From the NCBI GenBank assembly GCA_963743575.1, contig CAVUQC010000007.1:558001-622000 (forward strand): a stretch of DNA of 64,000 nt. The letters run 5' to 3'. Under the pieces are notes generated by a model. It was not told the DNA's origin. It searched no databases and worked only from the letters and a program-made list of their open reading frames with translations. How positions within the stretch are numbered: the first letter of the stretch is position 1; every line of letters starts with the position of its first letter. This stretch comes from DASUPK01 sp963743575. Its GTDB lineage: Bacteria; Actinomycetota; Thermoleophilia; Solirubrobacterales; 70-9. Position numbers and translations under genes: made by a program. Below, piece by piece: positions 51,859-61,110 of this stretch.

Positions 51859-53484
51859 CTAGCCGGTCTGCTCCGGGATGCGGGCGCCGAGGGGGGCGCG
51901 GAACTGGGCGATCGTTGTCGGCGTCGATGCGCCCGGCGTCTTCGCGTCGACCTTCTTCAACTGGCAGTTGACCTCGGTCGGGCCGATCTCGATGACGCCG
52001 TAGCCTCGATTGACGAAGTCGTAGAACTTGATGTGCGGGTTGACGGTGGCCAGGGCGGCGAGGGTCGCCGGGGACAGGCCGGTCGACTCCGGGAGGCCGG
52101 TTGATGTCGCGGACCCACCGACGAACTCGGGCATTGCCGCCCGTCCGGTCGCCTGGTCTCCGGTGGTGTACGCGGTGCCGGCGAAGAAGGTGTGGATGTC
52201 GCCGGTGATCGCGACCACGTTCTGGACGTTGTTGTCGAGGATGTGGTCAAGGATCTGCTTGCGCTCGTAGCCGTAGCCGTCCCAGGCGTCCACCTGGGCG
52301 GGAACGCCGGGGGCAAGCCGGGTGGCCATCACCATCAGCTCGGTCGCCCACACCTTCCAGGTGGTGGGAGCGCCGACGAGGCGGCTCTTGAACCACTCGA
52401 GCTGGCGGGCGCCGAGCATCGTGCGGGGGGCGTCGGCGTCGGCGCAGGCCCCGAGCTGCTCGTCGTTGCAGGGCTGCCGGTCGCGGTACTGCCGCTCGTC
52501 GGTCATCAGGATGTCGACGAGCTTCCCGAGCCGGTACTCCTCATAGATCCGGTTCCGGTCTCCCTTGTAGCGGGAGCGCGGCATGTAGTTGAAGAAGGCC
52601 TGATGGCCGTTGGCCTCGCGCTGAGGGAAGGGGACGCGGCGCGGATAGTTCTTGAGCTGGGTCAGCTCGGGGTTCTGCTGGTGCGAGCTCGGCTGGCCGT
52701 CCGCGTAGTTGTCCTCGACCTCGTGGTCGTCCCAGACGGCGAGGAACGGATGGGCGTGATGCATCGCCTGAAGATCCTTGTCGGACTTGTAGAGGCGGTA
52801 CTTCTGCCAGTACTCGGAGAGCAGCTGGGTGTCGCCGTCGTGGTTGTTGCCACTCCGGTCGAGGCGGACTCCCTCGTTGTCCGAGTACTCGTAGATGTAG
52901 TCACCGAGGCAGAGGACGAGGTCGAGGTCCGGCTCGTTGGCGATCGCGCGCTGGGCGTTGTAGAAGCCGGCCTCGTAGTGCTGGCAGGAGTAGAAGGCGA
53001 TCTTGATCGGCTTGTTGGAGTTGAGCGGAGGGGCCGTCTTGAAGCGGCCGACCGGCGACTTCGAGTCCTTGGTGACGAATCGGTAGAAGTACTGCTCGTC
53101 GGGCTTCAGCCCCTTGACGAAGGTGCGGGCGGTGAAGTCGCGCTCCGCGCGGGCGGTGACGTCCTTCTCGAGGACCACATTCTTGAACTTCGGGTCCTTC
53201 CCGACGACGAGCTTGAGCTTGGACGTCCTCTTGATCTCGCCGAGGCGGGTCCAGAGCTCGATGCCTCGCGGGCGCGGGAACCCGGCGACGACTCCGAGAT
53301 CGAACTTCGCGTGCTTGGCGGCCGGGATCCTCCGCTTGCGGGCGGCGGCGGCATAGTTGACCGGCGCGGTGACCGCGGCTCCGGTCGCCAGCGCTCCGAT
53401 CAGGAAGCTGCGTCGGCCGAGTCGCTGCGAGCCCTCGATCGACTCGAGGTCGGGGCGCGCCTCCTCAAACTCGTGCAGATCCAT
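51859..53484 (-). CDS. phoD: Tat-exported PhoD-like phosphodiesterase/phosphatase (copy 2)
   Basis: A 541-residue paralogue of the enzyme at 48968-50590: same twin-arginine position (GRRSFLIGALATGAAVTA, Arg24-Arg25), LVLCLGDYIYEYSD, AVWDDHEVEDNYADGQ and ITGDIHTFFAGTAY. It has a good ribosome site (AGGAG) and is divergent from the secreted hydrolase at 53634. The two copies likely arose by duplication, with a different gene now between them. Confidence 0.88.
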   Translation of the reverse strand: MDLHEFEEARPDLESIEGSQRLGRRSFLIGALATGAAVTAPVNYAAAARKRRIPAAKHAKFDLGVVAGFPRPRGIELWTRLGEIKRTSKLKLVVGKDPKFKNVVLEKDVTARAERDFTARTFVKGLKPDEQYFYRFVTKDSKSPVGRFKTAPPLNSNKPIKIAFYSCQHYEAGFYNAQRAIANEPDLDLVLCLGDYIYEYSDNEGVRLDRSGNNHDGDTQLLSEYWQKYRLYKSDKDLQAMHHAHPFLAVWDDHEVEDNYADGQPSSHQQNPELTQLKNYPRRVPFPQREANGHQAFFNYMPRSRYKGDRNRIYEEYRLGKLVDILMTDERQYRDRQPCNDEQLGACADADAPRTMLGARQLEWFKSRLVGAPTTWKVWATELMVMATRLAPGVPAQVDAWDGYGYERKQILDHILDNNVQNVVAITGDIHTFFAGTAYTTGDQATGRAAMPEFVGGSATSTGLPESTGLSPATLAALATVNPHIKFYDFVNRGYGVIEIGPTEVNCQLKKVDAKTPGASTPTTIAQFRAPLGARIPEQTG

Positions 53485-53633
53485 CGGTCATCTCCTCTCG
53501 TCCCGGGCCACCGGTGCGCACCCTATTCCTCCGGAGGGCCGGCACCGTTACCGATTAGTTGGCGAGATACGGGGGCGGTCGTTCCGATAGGTTTCGATCC
53601 GGCGTCCGGGGAGGGCGCGTTGGAGAGGACATC

Positions 53634-56264
53634 ATGCGCCGCAGGGCGCAAGAGAGGAGAGGTTTCGTGAGGCGAAGGGACTCGCTTGTGGTCGTTGCGT
53701 GTGTGGCGCTGCTGGGTTGTGCACTGGCGGTCGGAGCCGCGGACGGCAAGAAGAAGGGCAAGGGCGGCGGCAAGGTGAACGTGCTGAGCTCGCAGCAGCA
53801 GGCGATTCTCAACGCCGGTTCGATCTCCGTTCACGTCAAGGGCGGCAAGGGCAAGCGCGTCGTCGTCGATGGCGTCCAGTCCTCGGGCAACGTCCCGCTC
53901 ACCAACCCCAGGAAGGTGAAGCCGGGGAAGACCATCAGCGTGGCCCTCTCCGACAGCGGCAGGGCCGCGATGGGGAGCTGCTCGATCAACGGCCTGCGGG
54001 GACGCCTCGTCAAGGCCAAGAAGAAGAAGGGCAAGAAGAAGGGCAAGAAGAGCGGCGGCTCTGCGGTCACGCCGCTGGTCAAGGACCTCGCCGCCTGCCA
54101 CAGCTCACCGCCGAAGGGGCCGAAGTGCGACCCCATCGACCCGTCCGTCTGCCTGCAGCCCTGGCCGAACGACTACTTCACGAGGGCCGATGCGAGCACA
54201 GCGACCGGGCACCGGCTCGATCTGCAGTCCGACGAGATGCCCACCAATACGTCCGGGACGCCGATCGACACGACGGATATCAACCGCGCCGACGGCTTCA
54301 GCCCGGGCAACCCGATCATCGTCAAGATCCCGCAGGTCTCGACCCAGCAGGCGTTCGACAACAGCGGGCTGGTCCCGATCACGGATCCGGACCGCTACGC
54401 GGACGCGAACCAGGCCGCGGTCGTGATCGATACGACCACCGGAGATCGCTGGCCGATCATCGCGGAGCTGGATCCGAACCCGAACCTGAACCAGCCGGGT
54501 GACACGCAGGACGTGAACCTGATCATCCGCCCGTTGAAGAACTTCACCGAGGGGCATCGCTACATCGTCGCGCTGCGCAACCTGAAGGACGCGTCGAATG
54601 CCCCGGTGCCCGCTCCGGAGTCGTTCAGGGTCTTCCGCGACAACGTCGCGACCCAGGACGCGGACGTGGAGGCTCGCCGGCCGCACATGAACGACGTGCT
54701 GACGACGCTCCAGAACGACGGGGTCCCGAGGTCCAACCTGTACATGGCCTGGGACTTCACCGTGGCGAGCGAGCACAGCCTCGCGGGCCGCGCGCTCGCG
54801 ATCCGCGACAACGCGTTGGCGCAGCTGGGTGACACGACGCCCGGCGACGGCAATCTCGACGGAAGCGCGCCGTCCTTCCACGTCACGAGCGTGGAGACCA
54901 ACCCGGCGAATCTGCCCGCCAACACGCTCGAGCAGGTGGACGGCGAGCTGACGAACATCCCCTGCTACCTGAACAACGGGAATTGTCACCCGGGCGGGAC
55001 GTTCAAATTCCATTCGAACGGGGACGTGAACGCGACTCCGACCGGGATCGCAGACGATCCGGATACGGGCACAACCGGCGTGCGGTTCGAGTGCCTGATT
55101 CCGAGCTCGGCGGTCGCGGGGGGCACCCTGCATCCGACGCAGAGCGGCATCTTCGGCCACGGGCTGCTCGGAGACTTCACGCAGGTCTCCGACATGATCA
55201 AGTTCCCGACCAGCGAGGCGAACATCGCCAACACGAGCTGGTGCGCGACCAACTGGGCGGGCTTCTCCTCGGACGACATCGGGACGGTCATCGGCGTGCT
55301 CGGCGACGTCTCGAAGTTCCCGCAGATGGGCGACCGCATGGTGCAGGGCTTCGTCAACATGATCTATCTGGGCCGGGCGATGACGATGTCCGACGGATTC
55401 GACACCGATCCCGCATTCCAGATCGACCCGGATGGCGTGGGCGGGAATCCCGCTGGGAGCGTGCTCCAAACCGGGCCGGGCAATCTGTACTGGGAGGGCA
55501 TCAGCCAGGGCGCGATCATGGGCGGGGCCCTGACGGCGCTCGAGCCGGATCTGACCCAGTCGGTGCTCAACGTGACGGGGATGAACTACTCGACGCTGCT
55601 GCGCCGAAGCTCAGACTCTGGGCAGTACCTGGACACGCCGGGCATCGGGCTCTGGGCCCACTACCCGAACCTGCAGCAGCGGCCGCTGATCCTGTCCCTG
55701 ATGCAGCTGCTCTGGGACCGCGGTGAGGCCAATGGATACGCGGAGCACATGACCAGCGACCCGCTGCCCAACACGCCGGCGCACCACGTGCTCCTGCAGA
55801 TGGCCTACGGCGACCATCAGGTCTCGAACCTGGCGGGTGAGGTGGAGGCGCGCACGATCGGGGCTCAGGTGCACACGCCCGAGTTGGACACCGGACGGCA
55901 CTGGGGAGTCGATCCGCTCTTCGGGTTGACCCCGATCAGCTCCTATCCCTACAGCGGGAGTGCCGCGATGGTGTATTACGACGGGGGACCGCTCGACTAC
56001 ACCACTCCCGATTTCGGCACGCCGGACCAGACGTGCACGGACGAGAACAGCACCCCCCACCACGGGACCGCGCCGGCGCCGCTGGTGGAGCTGCCGCCCA
56101 ATCCGACCAGCATGTTCGGCTGCGACCCGCACAGCTACCCGCGCCGCTCGGTTGACGGGGTCACGCACGACACCACCTGGCTGTCCCCGGCCGCCTCCAT
56201 CGACCGGTGCGGCGGCTCCCCGGGGCGCCCCTGCTACTCGAACGACTTCACCGGGCTGCCCTAG
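53634..56264 (+). CDS. Large secreted serine-hydrolase-like protein
   Basis: An 876-residue exported protein. Signal peptide RDSLVVVACVALLGCALAVG; ATG at 53634 with GGAGAGG, though a GTG at 53666 with GAGAGG just upstream would also give a signal. Two Lys/Gly-rich tracts (KKKGKGGGK; KKKKGKKKGKKSGG) precede the main domain. GISQG centred on Ser624 looks like an alpha/beta-hydrolase nucleophile elbow; WPNDYFTRADASTATG and HGLLGDFTQV are shared by large uncharacterised secreted proteins. The substrate is unknown. Confidence 0.72.
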   Translation: MRRRAQERRGFVRRRDSLVVVACVALLGCALAVGAADGKKKGKGGGKVNVLSSQQQAILNAGSISVHVKGGKGKRVVVDGVQSSGNVPLTNPRKVKPGKTISVALSDSGRAAMGSCSINGLRGRLVKAKKKKGKKKGKKSGGSAVTPLVKDLAACHSSPPKGPKCDPIDPSVCLQPWPNDYFTRADASTATGHRLDLQSDEMPTNTSGTPIDTTDINRADGFSPGNPIIVKIPQVSTQQAFDNSGLVPITDPDRYADANQAAVVIDTTTGDRWPIIAELDPNPNLNQPGDTQDVNLIIRPLKNFTEGHRYIVALRNLKDASNAPVPAPESFRVFRDNVATQDADVEARRPHMNDVLTTLQNDGVPRSNLYMAWDFTVASEHSLAGRALAIRDNALAQLGDTTPGDGNLDGSAPSFHVTSVETNPANLPANTLEQVDGELTNIPCYLNNGNCHPGGTFKFHSNGDVNATPTGIADDPDTGTTGVRFECLIPSSAVAGGTLHPTQSGIFGHGLLGDFTQVSDMIKFPTSEANIANTSWCATNWAGFSSDDIGTVIGVLGDVSKFPQMGDRMVQGFVNMIYLGRAMTMSDGFDTDPAFQIDPDGVGGNPAGSVLQTGPGNLYWEGISQGAIMGGALTALEPDLTQSVLNVTGMNYSTLLRRSSDSGQYLDTPGIGLWAHYPNLQQRPLILSLMQLLWDRGEANGYAEHMTSDPLPNTPAHHVLLQMAYGDHQVSNLAGEVEARTIGAQVHTPELDTGRHWGVDPLFGLTPISSYPYSGSAAMVYYDGGPLDYTTPDFGTPDQTCTDENSTPHHGTAPAPLVELPPNPTSMFGCDPHSYPRRSVDGVTHDTTWLSPAASIDRCGGSPGRPCYSNDFTGLP

Positions 56265-56292
56265 CCCTTCGATCTGAGGTGAGGAGAGGACG

Positions 56293-56318
56293 GCGCCGGG
56301 CCCTCGCGGGCCCGGCGC
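56293..56318. terminator. Bidirectional terminator hairpin
   Basis: GCGCCGGGCCC-TCGC-GGGCCCGGCGC, a perfect 11-bp stem with a four-base loop, lies between the stop codons of two converging genes (56264 and 56347). Probably terminates both. Confidence 0.75.
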
Positions 56319-56346
56319 TCGTCGCTTCTGCTCAGTGATGCTTCGT

Positions 56347-56979
56347 TCAACGGAGGGCGGATGCGGCGAGGAAGACGATCGCCGCGAGAGCTGACAGGAA
56401 GGCGCCGATCAGGCCCGTGAAGCGGCCGATCCGGGCCAGGGCGCGGTGGCCGGATCCCCTGCGGTCGGCGTTGCGGGTGCCGATGGCGCCGAGGAGGATG
56501 GCGGCGATGCCGCACGGCAGGGCGACGAAGAAGCCGCCGGGGCTGAGGAAGATGAGCAGGATGGAGAGGGGGCCGATGAAGACGGAGGCGAGCGCGGGGA
56601 TGTTCGACTCCGCGTGCGGGCGGGGTGCGAGTCGGCGGGGCGCGGGGCCGCGGGGTGCCGGGCCGCTCATCGGTGCGCTGAGGTGGGCCTGGTGGACGCG
56701 GACGACGGTACCGCCGAGTTGGAGCTCGTCGCCTGTGCCGAGTCCCACCGGCCCGGAGATCCGCCGGCCGTTGACATAGGTGCCATTGGAGGAGCCGAGG
56801 TCCTCGACGATGATCCCGTCGGGTTCGGGGAGGACGCGGGCGTGGCGGCGGGAGACGCCCGGGTCGCCCAGGACGAGGTCGGCGGTTCCGCGCTCCCGGC
56901 CGAGGATGAGCTCGCCGTCGACCGGGTGCTCGCTGCCGGCCCCCGGACCCTCATGGATGACGAGTGACGCGCCGGCCAC
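56347..56979 (-). CDS. FHA-domain membrane protein
   Basis: A 210-residue protein: an N-terminal FHA phosphothreonine-binding domain (residues ~5-95) with GRE (Arg29), SRRHA (Ser43, His46) and SSNGTYVNG (Asn65), a Pro/Arg/Ala linker, and two hydrophobic hairpins (~128-165 and ~187-208) of a DUF4190-like type. GTG start two bases after the upstream stop; coupling is implied. It may link Ser/Thr kinase signals to the membrane. Confidence 0.82.
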   Translation of the reverse strand: MAGASLVIHEGPGAGSEHPVDGELILGRERGTADLVLGDPGVSRRHARVLPEPDGIIVEDLGSSNGTYVNGRRISGPVGLGTGDELQLGGTVVRVHQAHLSAPMSGPAPRGPAPRRLAPRPHAESNIPALASVFIGPLSILLIFLSPGGFFVALPCGIAAILLGAIGTRNADRRGSGHRALARIGRFTGLIGAFLSALAAIVFLAASALR

Positions 56980-56981
56980 GC

Positions 56982-58475
56982 TTATCTGCGCCCGGCGCTC
57001 TGCTTCCAGACGAGGCTCTTCTGCCCCGCCATCTTGGCGCGGAGGCTTTGCTTGCCGGGCAGCTTGAGCTTGCTGAGGAAGACGCCCCCGCTGCGCACCT
57101 TCATCTTCCTGACCCTGATCCAGCGGGAGCCCCGCCGGCGCTGGATCAGCAGCTTGCCGCTCTCGGGCGCCTTGCCCCACGCCCTGAGCTTGCGATTGTT
57201 GATCCGCTCCGTGACGAAGGGGAACCGGAAGGCGGCGAGCGAGGGCTTCGGACGGCCGTCGATGAAGTAGACGCCCGATTGGAAGCCGGCGTGGACGTTC
57301 GGGCGGTCGCTCGCATCGTCGATCTGGAAGTTGATCGCCAGGCTCGCGCCCGCCTTCCAGAACAGGTACATGGATTGCTCGATCCAGCGGGCCTGGGTTC
57401 CGAGCTTGGCACCGACGGGATTCGGTGGCCTGCTGTCCCACCAGAACTCAGTCACCCAGACCGGGTGCCCGCCGCCGGCGGTGGTGCCCGCCTTCTCGGC
57501 GCCGCGGAGCACGCTGACCAGGCGGCCGAGGTCAGGCGTCGAGGCGTCGTACTTGCTCGGTCCCGACCGCAGCGGGCCGCCGCCCGTGTTGTCGATCGGA
57601 TGGTGGGCGAAGACGTCGAACAGGACGGGACTCGGGCAACCGGCCGTCCTCACGTACTTGACCTTGGCCGGCCTCTTCCTTCCCTTCTTCTTGTTGCGCT
57701 TGATCTTCTTCGGCTTGACACAGAGGACGTGTTGCCAGAACTGAACCGGGCGGGAGCGGGCGCCGCTGGCCGGGTAGGGCCCACCGGGTGGGTCGCCGTA
57801 GGGATCGGTGCCCCCGACGACGACCTGGACCGCGGGGTTGACGGACTTGATCGCCCTGTAGGAGGCGTCGAGCATCGCTCGGTAAAGGTCCGCGCCCGTG
57901 AAGTACGTGCCCGTGAACTGAGGGTTGAGCCAGTCGCCGCTGTTGGGCTCGTCCCAGACCTCGATCCCCTGAACCGCAGGGAGTGGGCTGCCCGAGCCGG
58001 GCACGAAGCCGCCCGAATAGCGGGCCGCGACCGCCTGCATGAAGTCAGCGAGGTCCGCGGGGTTCGGTTGCCAGGTGCCCGGCGCGGCGGAGGCTGGGCG
58101 GTTTGGGCCCTCCGCCCAGGCCGGCGCGTGGTTCACGCTCAGCAGGATGCGGAGTCCATGGGCGGCCGCATCGCGGACCGCCGGATCGATCGAGGAGAAG
58201 TCATAGGACGCGCTTCCGGGGTTCGTCGGGTCCAGGGGCTTGGTGGGGGTGGTGATCGCCGGCCACTCGACTCCCAGGCGCACGATGCCGGCTCCTGCCG
58301 CAACTGTCCGATCCAGCCAGAGCGCTCGAGCGGCGGGGGTCGCGGACTGGTACTCGTCGGCGTCGGAGAAGCCGGTGACCAGGCCGCGTGCGGCCGAGGC
58401 GCCGGCCGGGAGTGCCATGGTGATGAGGAGCGCGCAGGCCGCAAGCCCGAGCCGGAATTTCGTTCTGAGCGTCAT
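56982..58475 (-). CDS. Secreted glycoside-hydrolase-like protein (copy 1)
   Basis: A 497-residue exported TIM-barrel-type protein: signal LGLAACALLITMALPAGASA, conserved GFSDADEYQ, then WDEPNSGDW (Glu176, candidate acid/base; clan GH-A usually has Asn before it, here Asp175) and WVTEFWWDS (Glu343, candidate nucleophile). A Lys/Arg-rich loop sits at ~253-271 (VKPKKIKRNKKKGRKRPAKV). The C-terminal 100 residues are a beta-rich domain ending SLVWKQSAGRR. The substrate is not evident; the next gene is a close paralogue. Confidence 0.75.
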   Translation of the reverse strand: MTLRTKFRLGLAACALLITMALPAGASAARGLVTGFSDADEYQSATPAARALWLDRTVAAGAGIVRLGVEWPAITTPTKPLDPTNPGSASYDFSSIDPAVRDAAAHGLRILLSVNHAPAWAEGPNRPASAAPGTWQPNPADLADFMQAVAARYSGGFVPGSGSPLPAVQGIEVWDEPNSGDWLNPQFTGTYFTGADLYRAMLDASYRAIKSVNPAVQVVVGGTDPYGDPPGGPYPASGARSRPVQFWQHVLCVKPKKIKRNKKKGRKRPAKVKYVRTAGCPSPVLFDVFAHHPIDNTGGGPLRSGPSKYDASTPDLGRLVSVLRGAEKAGTTAGGGHPVWVTEFWWDSRPPNPVGAKLGTQARWIEQSMYLFWKAGASLAINFQIDDASDRPNVHAGFQSGVYFIDGRPKPSLAAFRFPFVTERINNRKLRAWGKAPESGKLLIQRRRGSRWIRVRKMKVRSGGVFLSKLKLPGKQSLRAKMAGQKSLVWKQSAGRR

Positions 58476-58516
58476 CGGTCTACTGCCGGAACCAGGGACC
58501 GGCTCGATGGTTGCGG

Positions 58517-60169
58517 TCAGGCCGGCTTGGCGAAGACCGCTCGCGTGCCGCGGCGAAGCCGACTGCGGCGACGGGCACGGAGGCGGAGTCCGAAGAGGAC
58601 GGCCGCGATGGCTGCCAGCGCGATCAGGACGATCACGATGGCTGATGGACCGCCGCCACTGGACTTGTGCGCCTTGACCGACGCGGCCTGCTTCCACACC
58701 AGGCTCTTCGACGAGCCGACCTGAGCGCGGAGCTGCTGCTTCCCGCTCAGGCGGAGCGTGGTGTCGAACACTCCGCCCTTGCTGACCTGGAGCTTCTTCA
58801 CGGTGATCCAGCGGGAACCCTGCCGGCGTTGGATGAGGAGCTTGCCGCTCGCCGGCGCCTTGCCCCACGCCTCGAGCTTGTTGCGGTCGAAGCGGTTCGT
58901 GACGAAGGGGAAGCTGAAGGCGGTCATCGACGGCTTGGGACGGCCGTCGATGAAGTAGACGCCCGATTGGAAGCCGGCGTGGACGTTGGGGCGGTCGTTC
59001 GAGTCGTCGATCTGGAAGTTGATCGCGACGCTGGCTCCGGCCTTCCAGAAGAGGTACATCGACTGCTGGATCCAGCGGGCCTGGGTGGCGAGAGGGGCGC
59101 CCACAGGGTTGGGGGGCTTGCTGTCCCACCAGAACTCGGTGACCCAGACGGGGTGCTTGGTCCGGGAGACCGTGCCCACCTTCTCGGCGCCGCGGAGGAC
59201 GCTGACGACGCGGCCGAGGTCGGGGGTGGAGGCGTCGTAGCGGCTGGGGCCGGACTTCAGTGGGCCGCCGCCGGTGTTGTCGATGGGGTGATGGGCGAAG
59301 ACGTCGAAGTTGACCGTGCCGTTGCAGCCGGCGGTGCGGACGTACTTGACCGGTGCGGGCTTCTTGCCCTTCTTCTTCTTTTTCGTCTTGACCGGCTTGA
59401 CGCAGAGGACGTGCTGCCAGAACTGGACCGGGCGGGCGCGGCCGCCGCTCGCCGGATAGGGGCCGCCGGGCGGGTCGCCGTACGGGTCGGTTCCGCCGAC
59501 GACGACCTGGACCTTGGGGTTGACCGACTTGATCGAGGCGTAGGCCGCGTTGAGCATGTCGCGGTAGTGGTCGGCGCCGGTGAAGCTCTTGCCGGTGAAC
59601 TGGGGATTGAGCCAGTCGCCGCTGTTGGGCTCGTCCCAGACCTCGATCGCCTGGACGGCGGGGAGGCCGGCGTGGGTGCCGGAGTAGCGGGAGGCGACGG
59701 CCTGCGAGAAGTCAGCGAGGTCGGCGGGGTTCGGCTGCCAGGTGCCGGTCTGGGCCGTGGAGGGGCGGTTCGGGCCCTCCGCCCAGGTGGGCGCGTGGTT
59801 GATGCTGAGCAGGACCTTGAGGCCGTGGGACTCGGCGTCCGTGACGGCGGGGTCGATCTGGGAGAAGTCGTAGGAGGTGCTGTCGGGGTTGGTGGGGTCG
59901 GGGGGCTTGGTCGGGGCGATGGCCGGCCACTCGATCGCCAGGCGGACGATTCCCGCGCCCGCGTCGACGGTGCGGCCCAGCCAGAGGTTGCGGTCGGAGG
60001 CGCTCGCCACCTGGTACTCGTCGGCGTCTGAGAAGCCGGTGGTGAGACCGCGGGTGGCGGAGGCGGCGGTGGGCAGGGCGAGTGCCGCCAGGGCTGTGGC
60101 GACGGCGAGCAGGGCCAGGAGTCGAGTCCTGTCGCGCCCTGCGGGGGTTGGTGTTCGGTTGGCGACCAA
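58517..60169 (-). CDS. Glycoside-hydrolase-like protein with C-terminal membrane anchor (copy 2)
   Basis: About 550 residues; paralogue of the preceding gene with the same motifs (GFSDADEYQ, WDEPNSGDW, WVTEFWWDS) and a shorter lysine loop (KPVKTKKKKKGKKPAPVK). It differs by a C-terminal TM (AIVIVLIALAAIAAVLFGL) and Arg-rich tail, so it should stay on the surface while copy 1 is released. The TTG at 60169, nine bases from the tRNA-Thr end, is the best start outside the tRNA; no ribosome site is obvious. Confidence 0.72.
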   Translation of the reverse strand: MVANRTPTPAGRDRTRLLALLAVATALAALALPTAASATRGLTTGFSDADEYQVASASDRNLWLGRTVDAGAGIVRLAIEWPAIAPTKPPDPTNPDSTSYDFSQIDPAVTDAESHGLKVLLSINHAPTWAEGPNRPSTAQTGTWQPNPADLADFSQAVASRYSGTHAGLPAVQAIEVWDEPNSGDWLNPQFTGKSFTGADHYRDMLNAAYASIKSVNPKVQVVVGGTDPYGDPPGGPYPASGGRARPVQFWQHVLCVKPVKTKKKKKGKKPAPVKYVRTAGCNGTVNFDVFAHHPIDNTGGGPLKSGPSRYDASTPDLGRVVSVLRGAEKVGTVSRTKHPVWVTEFWWDSKPPNPVGAPLATQARWIQQSMYLFWKAGASVAINFQIDDSNDRPNVHAGFQSGVYFIDGRPKPSMTAFSFPFVTNRFDRNKLEAWGKAPASGKLLIQRRQGSRWITVKKLQVSKGGVFDTTLRLSGKQQLRAQVGSSKSLVWKQAASVKAHKSSGGGPSAIVIVLIALAAIAAVLFGLRLRARRRSRLRRGTRAVFAKPA

Positions 60170-60178
60170 GATGATTAA

Positions 60179-60250
<72 letters not shown>

Positions 60251-60296
60251 GAAGTTGCGGACTGTAGCGAGAGCGGGCGGACGGTTGAGCCGGAGC

Positions 60297-61007
60297 TCAG
60301 GGGTGAAGGGAGAGGCGCTGGCCGTTCATCCGGGCGGCCGAATCGGAGGACAGGAAGGCGATTGCCTCGGCCAGATCCTCCGCCGGGGTGAACGTTGGGC
60401 GCTCGGCCTCCGGGCTCTCCTCGCGCATGCTGGGGGTCTCGATGGCGTTGACGACGATGATGTTGGCGGTGGCCGGGGTGCCGGCGAAGGAGTCGGCCAG
60501 GGCGAGGGTCCAGGCCTCGGCCGCGGCCTTCGCCGAGGCGTAGGCGGCGTTGGTGCTCTCCGGGTTCTGGGCCGCTGCGGAGGAGACGAGGACGAAACGG
60601 CCGTGGGGGCTTCGGGTGAGGGCCGGGTGGAAGGCGCGGGTGGCGAGCTGGAGAGTGCGGACGAGGAGGTCGTGGAGGAACTCGTAGTCGGCGAGGTCGA
60701 AGGTGTCGATGGGGTCGCCGCCGCGATAGCCGCCGACGAGGTGGATCAGGCCGTCGATGTGGCCGAACCGATTCTCGATCTCGGCGGCCCAGGCGTTGGC
60801 GGCGGCCTCGTCGAGGAGATCGACGGCGCGGGGGTCGAGGCGGTCTTCGAGAATGCCGAGGTCGTTGGCGACGCCGTCGGCGATCTCCTGGCTGCGGTCG
60901 GCGAGGGAGAGGCTGGCGCCGGCGTCGGCGAGGCGCTGGGCGACGACGGGGCCGAGGCCGCCACCGGCCCCGGCGATGGCGATGACCCGGCCTTCGAGAT
61001 CCGTCAT
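60297..61007 (-). CDS. Short-chain dehydrogenase/reductase
   Basis: A 236-residue classical SDR: glycine motif GAGGGLG at 13-19, NAG-like position replaced in LIHLVGGYRGG, active-site Ser142/143 and YASAK (Tyr156, Lys160). It should reduce a carbonyl or oxidise an alcohol with NAD(P)H. The substrate is unknown; it is transcribed toward tRNA-Thr and divergent from the endonuclease. Confidence 0.85.
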   Translation of the reverse strand: MTDLEGRVIAIAGAGGGLGPVVAQRLADAGASLSLADRSQEIADGVANDLGILEDRLDPRAVDLLDEAAANAWAAEIENRFGHIDGLIHLVGGYRGGDPIDTFDLADYEFLHDLLVRTLQLATRAFHPALTRSPHGRFVLVSSAAAQNPESTNAAYASAKAAAEAWTLALADSFAGTPATANIIVVNAIETPSMREESPEAERPTFTPAEDLAEAIAFLSSDSAARMNGQRLSLHP

Positions 61008-61110
61008 GGCGAGGACGCTATCCGGGTGCGCATGGGTCTGCGGACTCCCTCGTCACTGATTTGTTTCATCGGGATGTCCCCCGCGAATCGGCCGAGGCTA
61101 GGTTCCTGCC

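Noticed and set aside
54105..55469. A 454-codon minus-strand frame opposite the secreted hydrolase
   Set aside because: No domain, no start context, and the plus-strand frame has a signal peptide and hydrolase motif.
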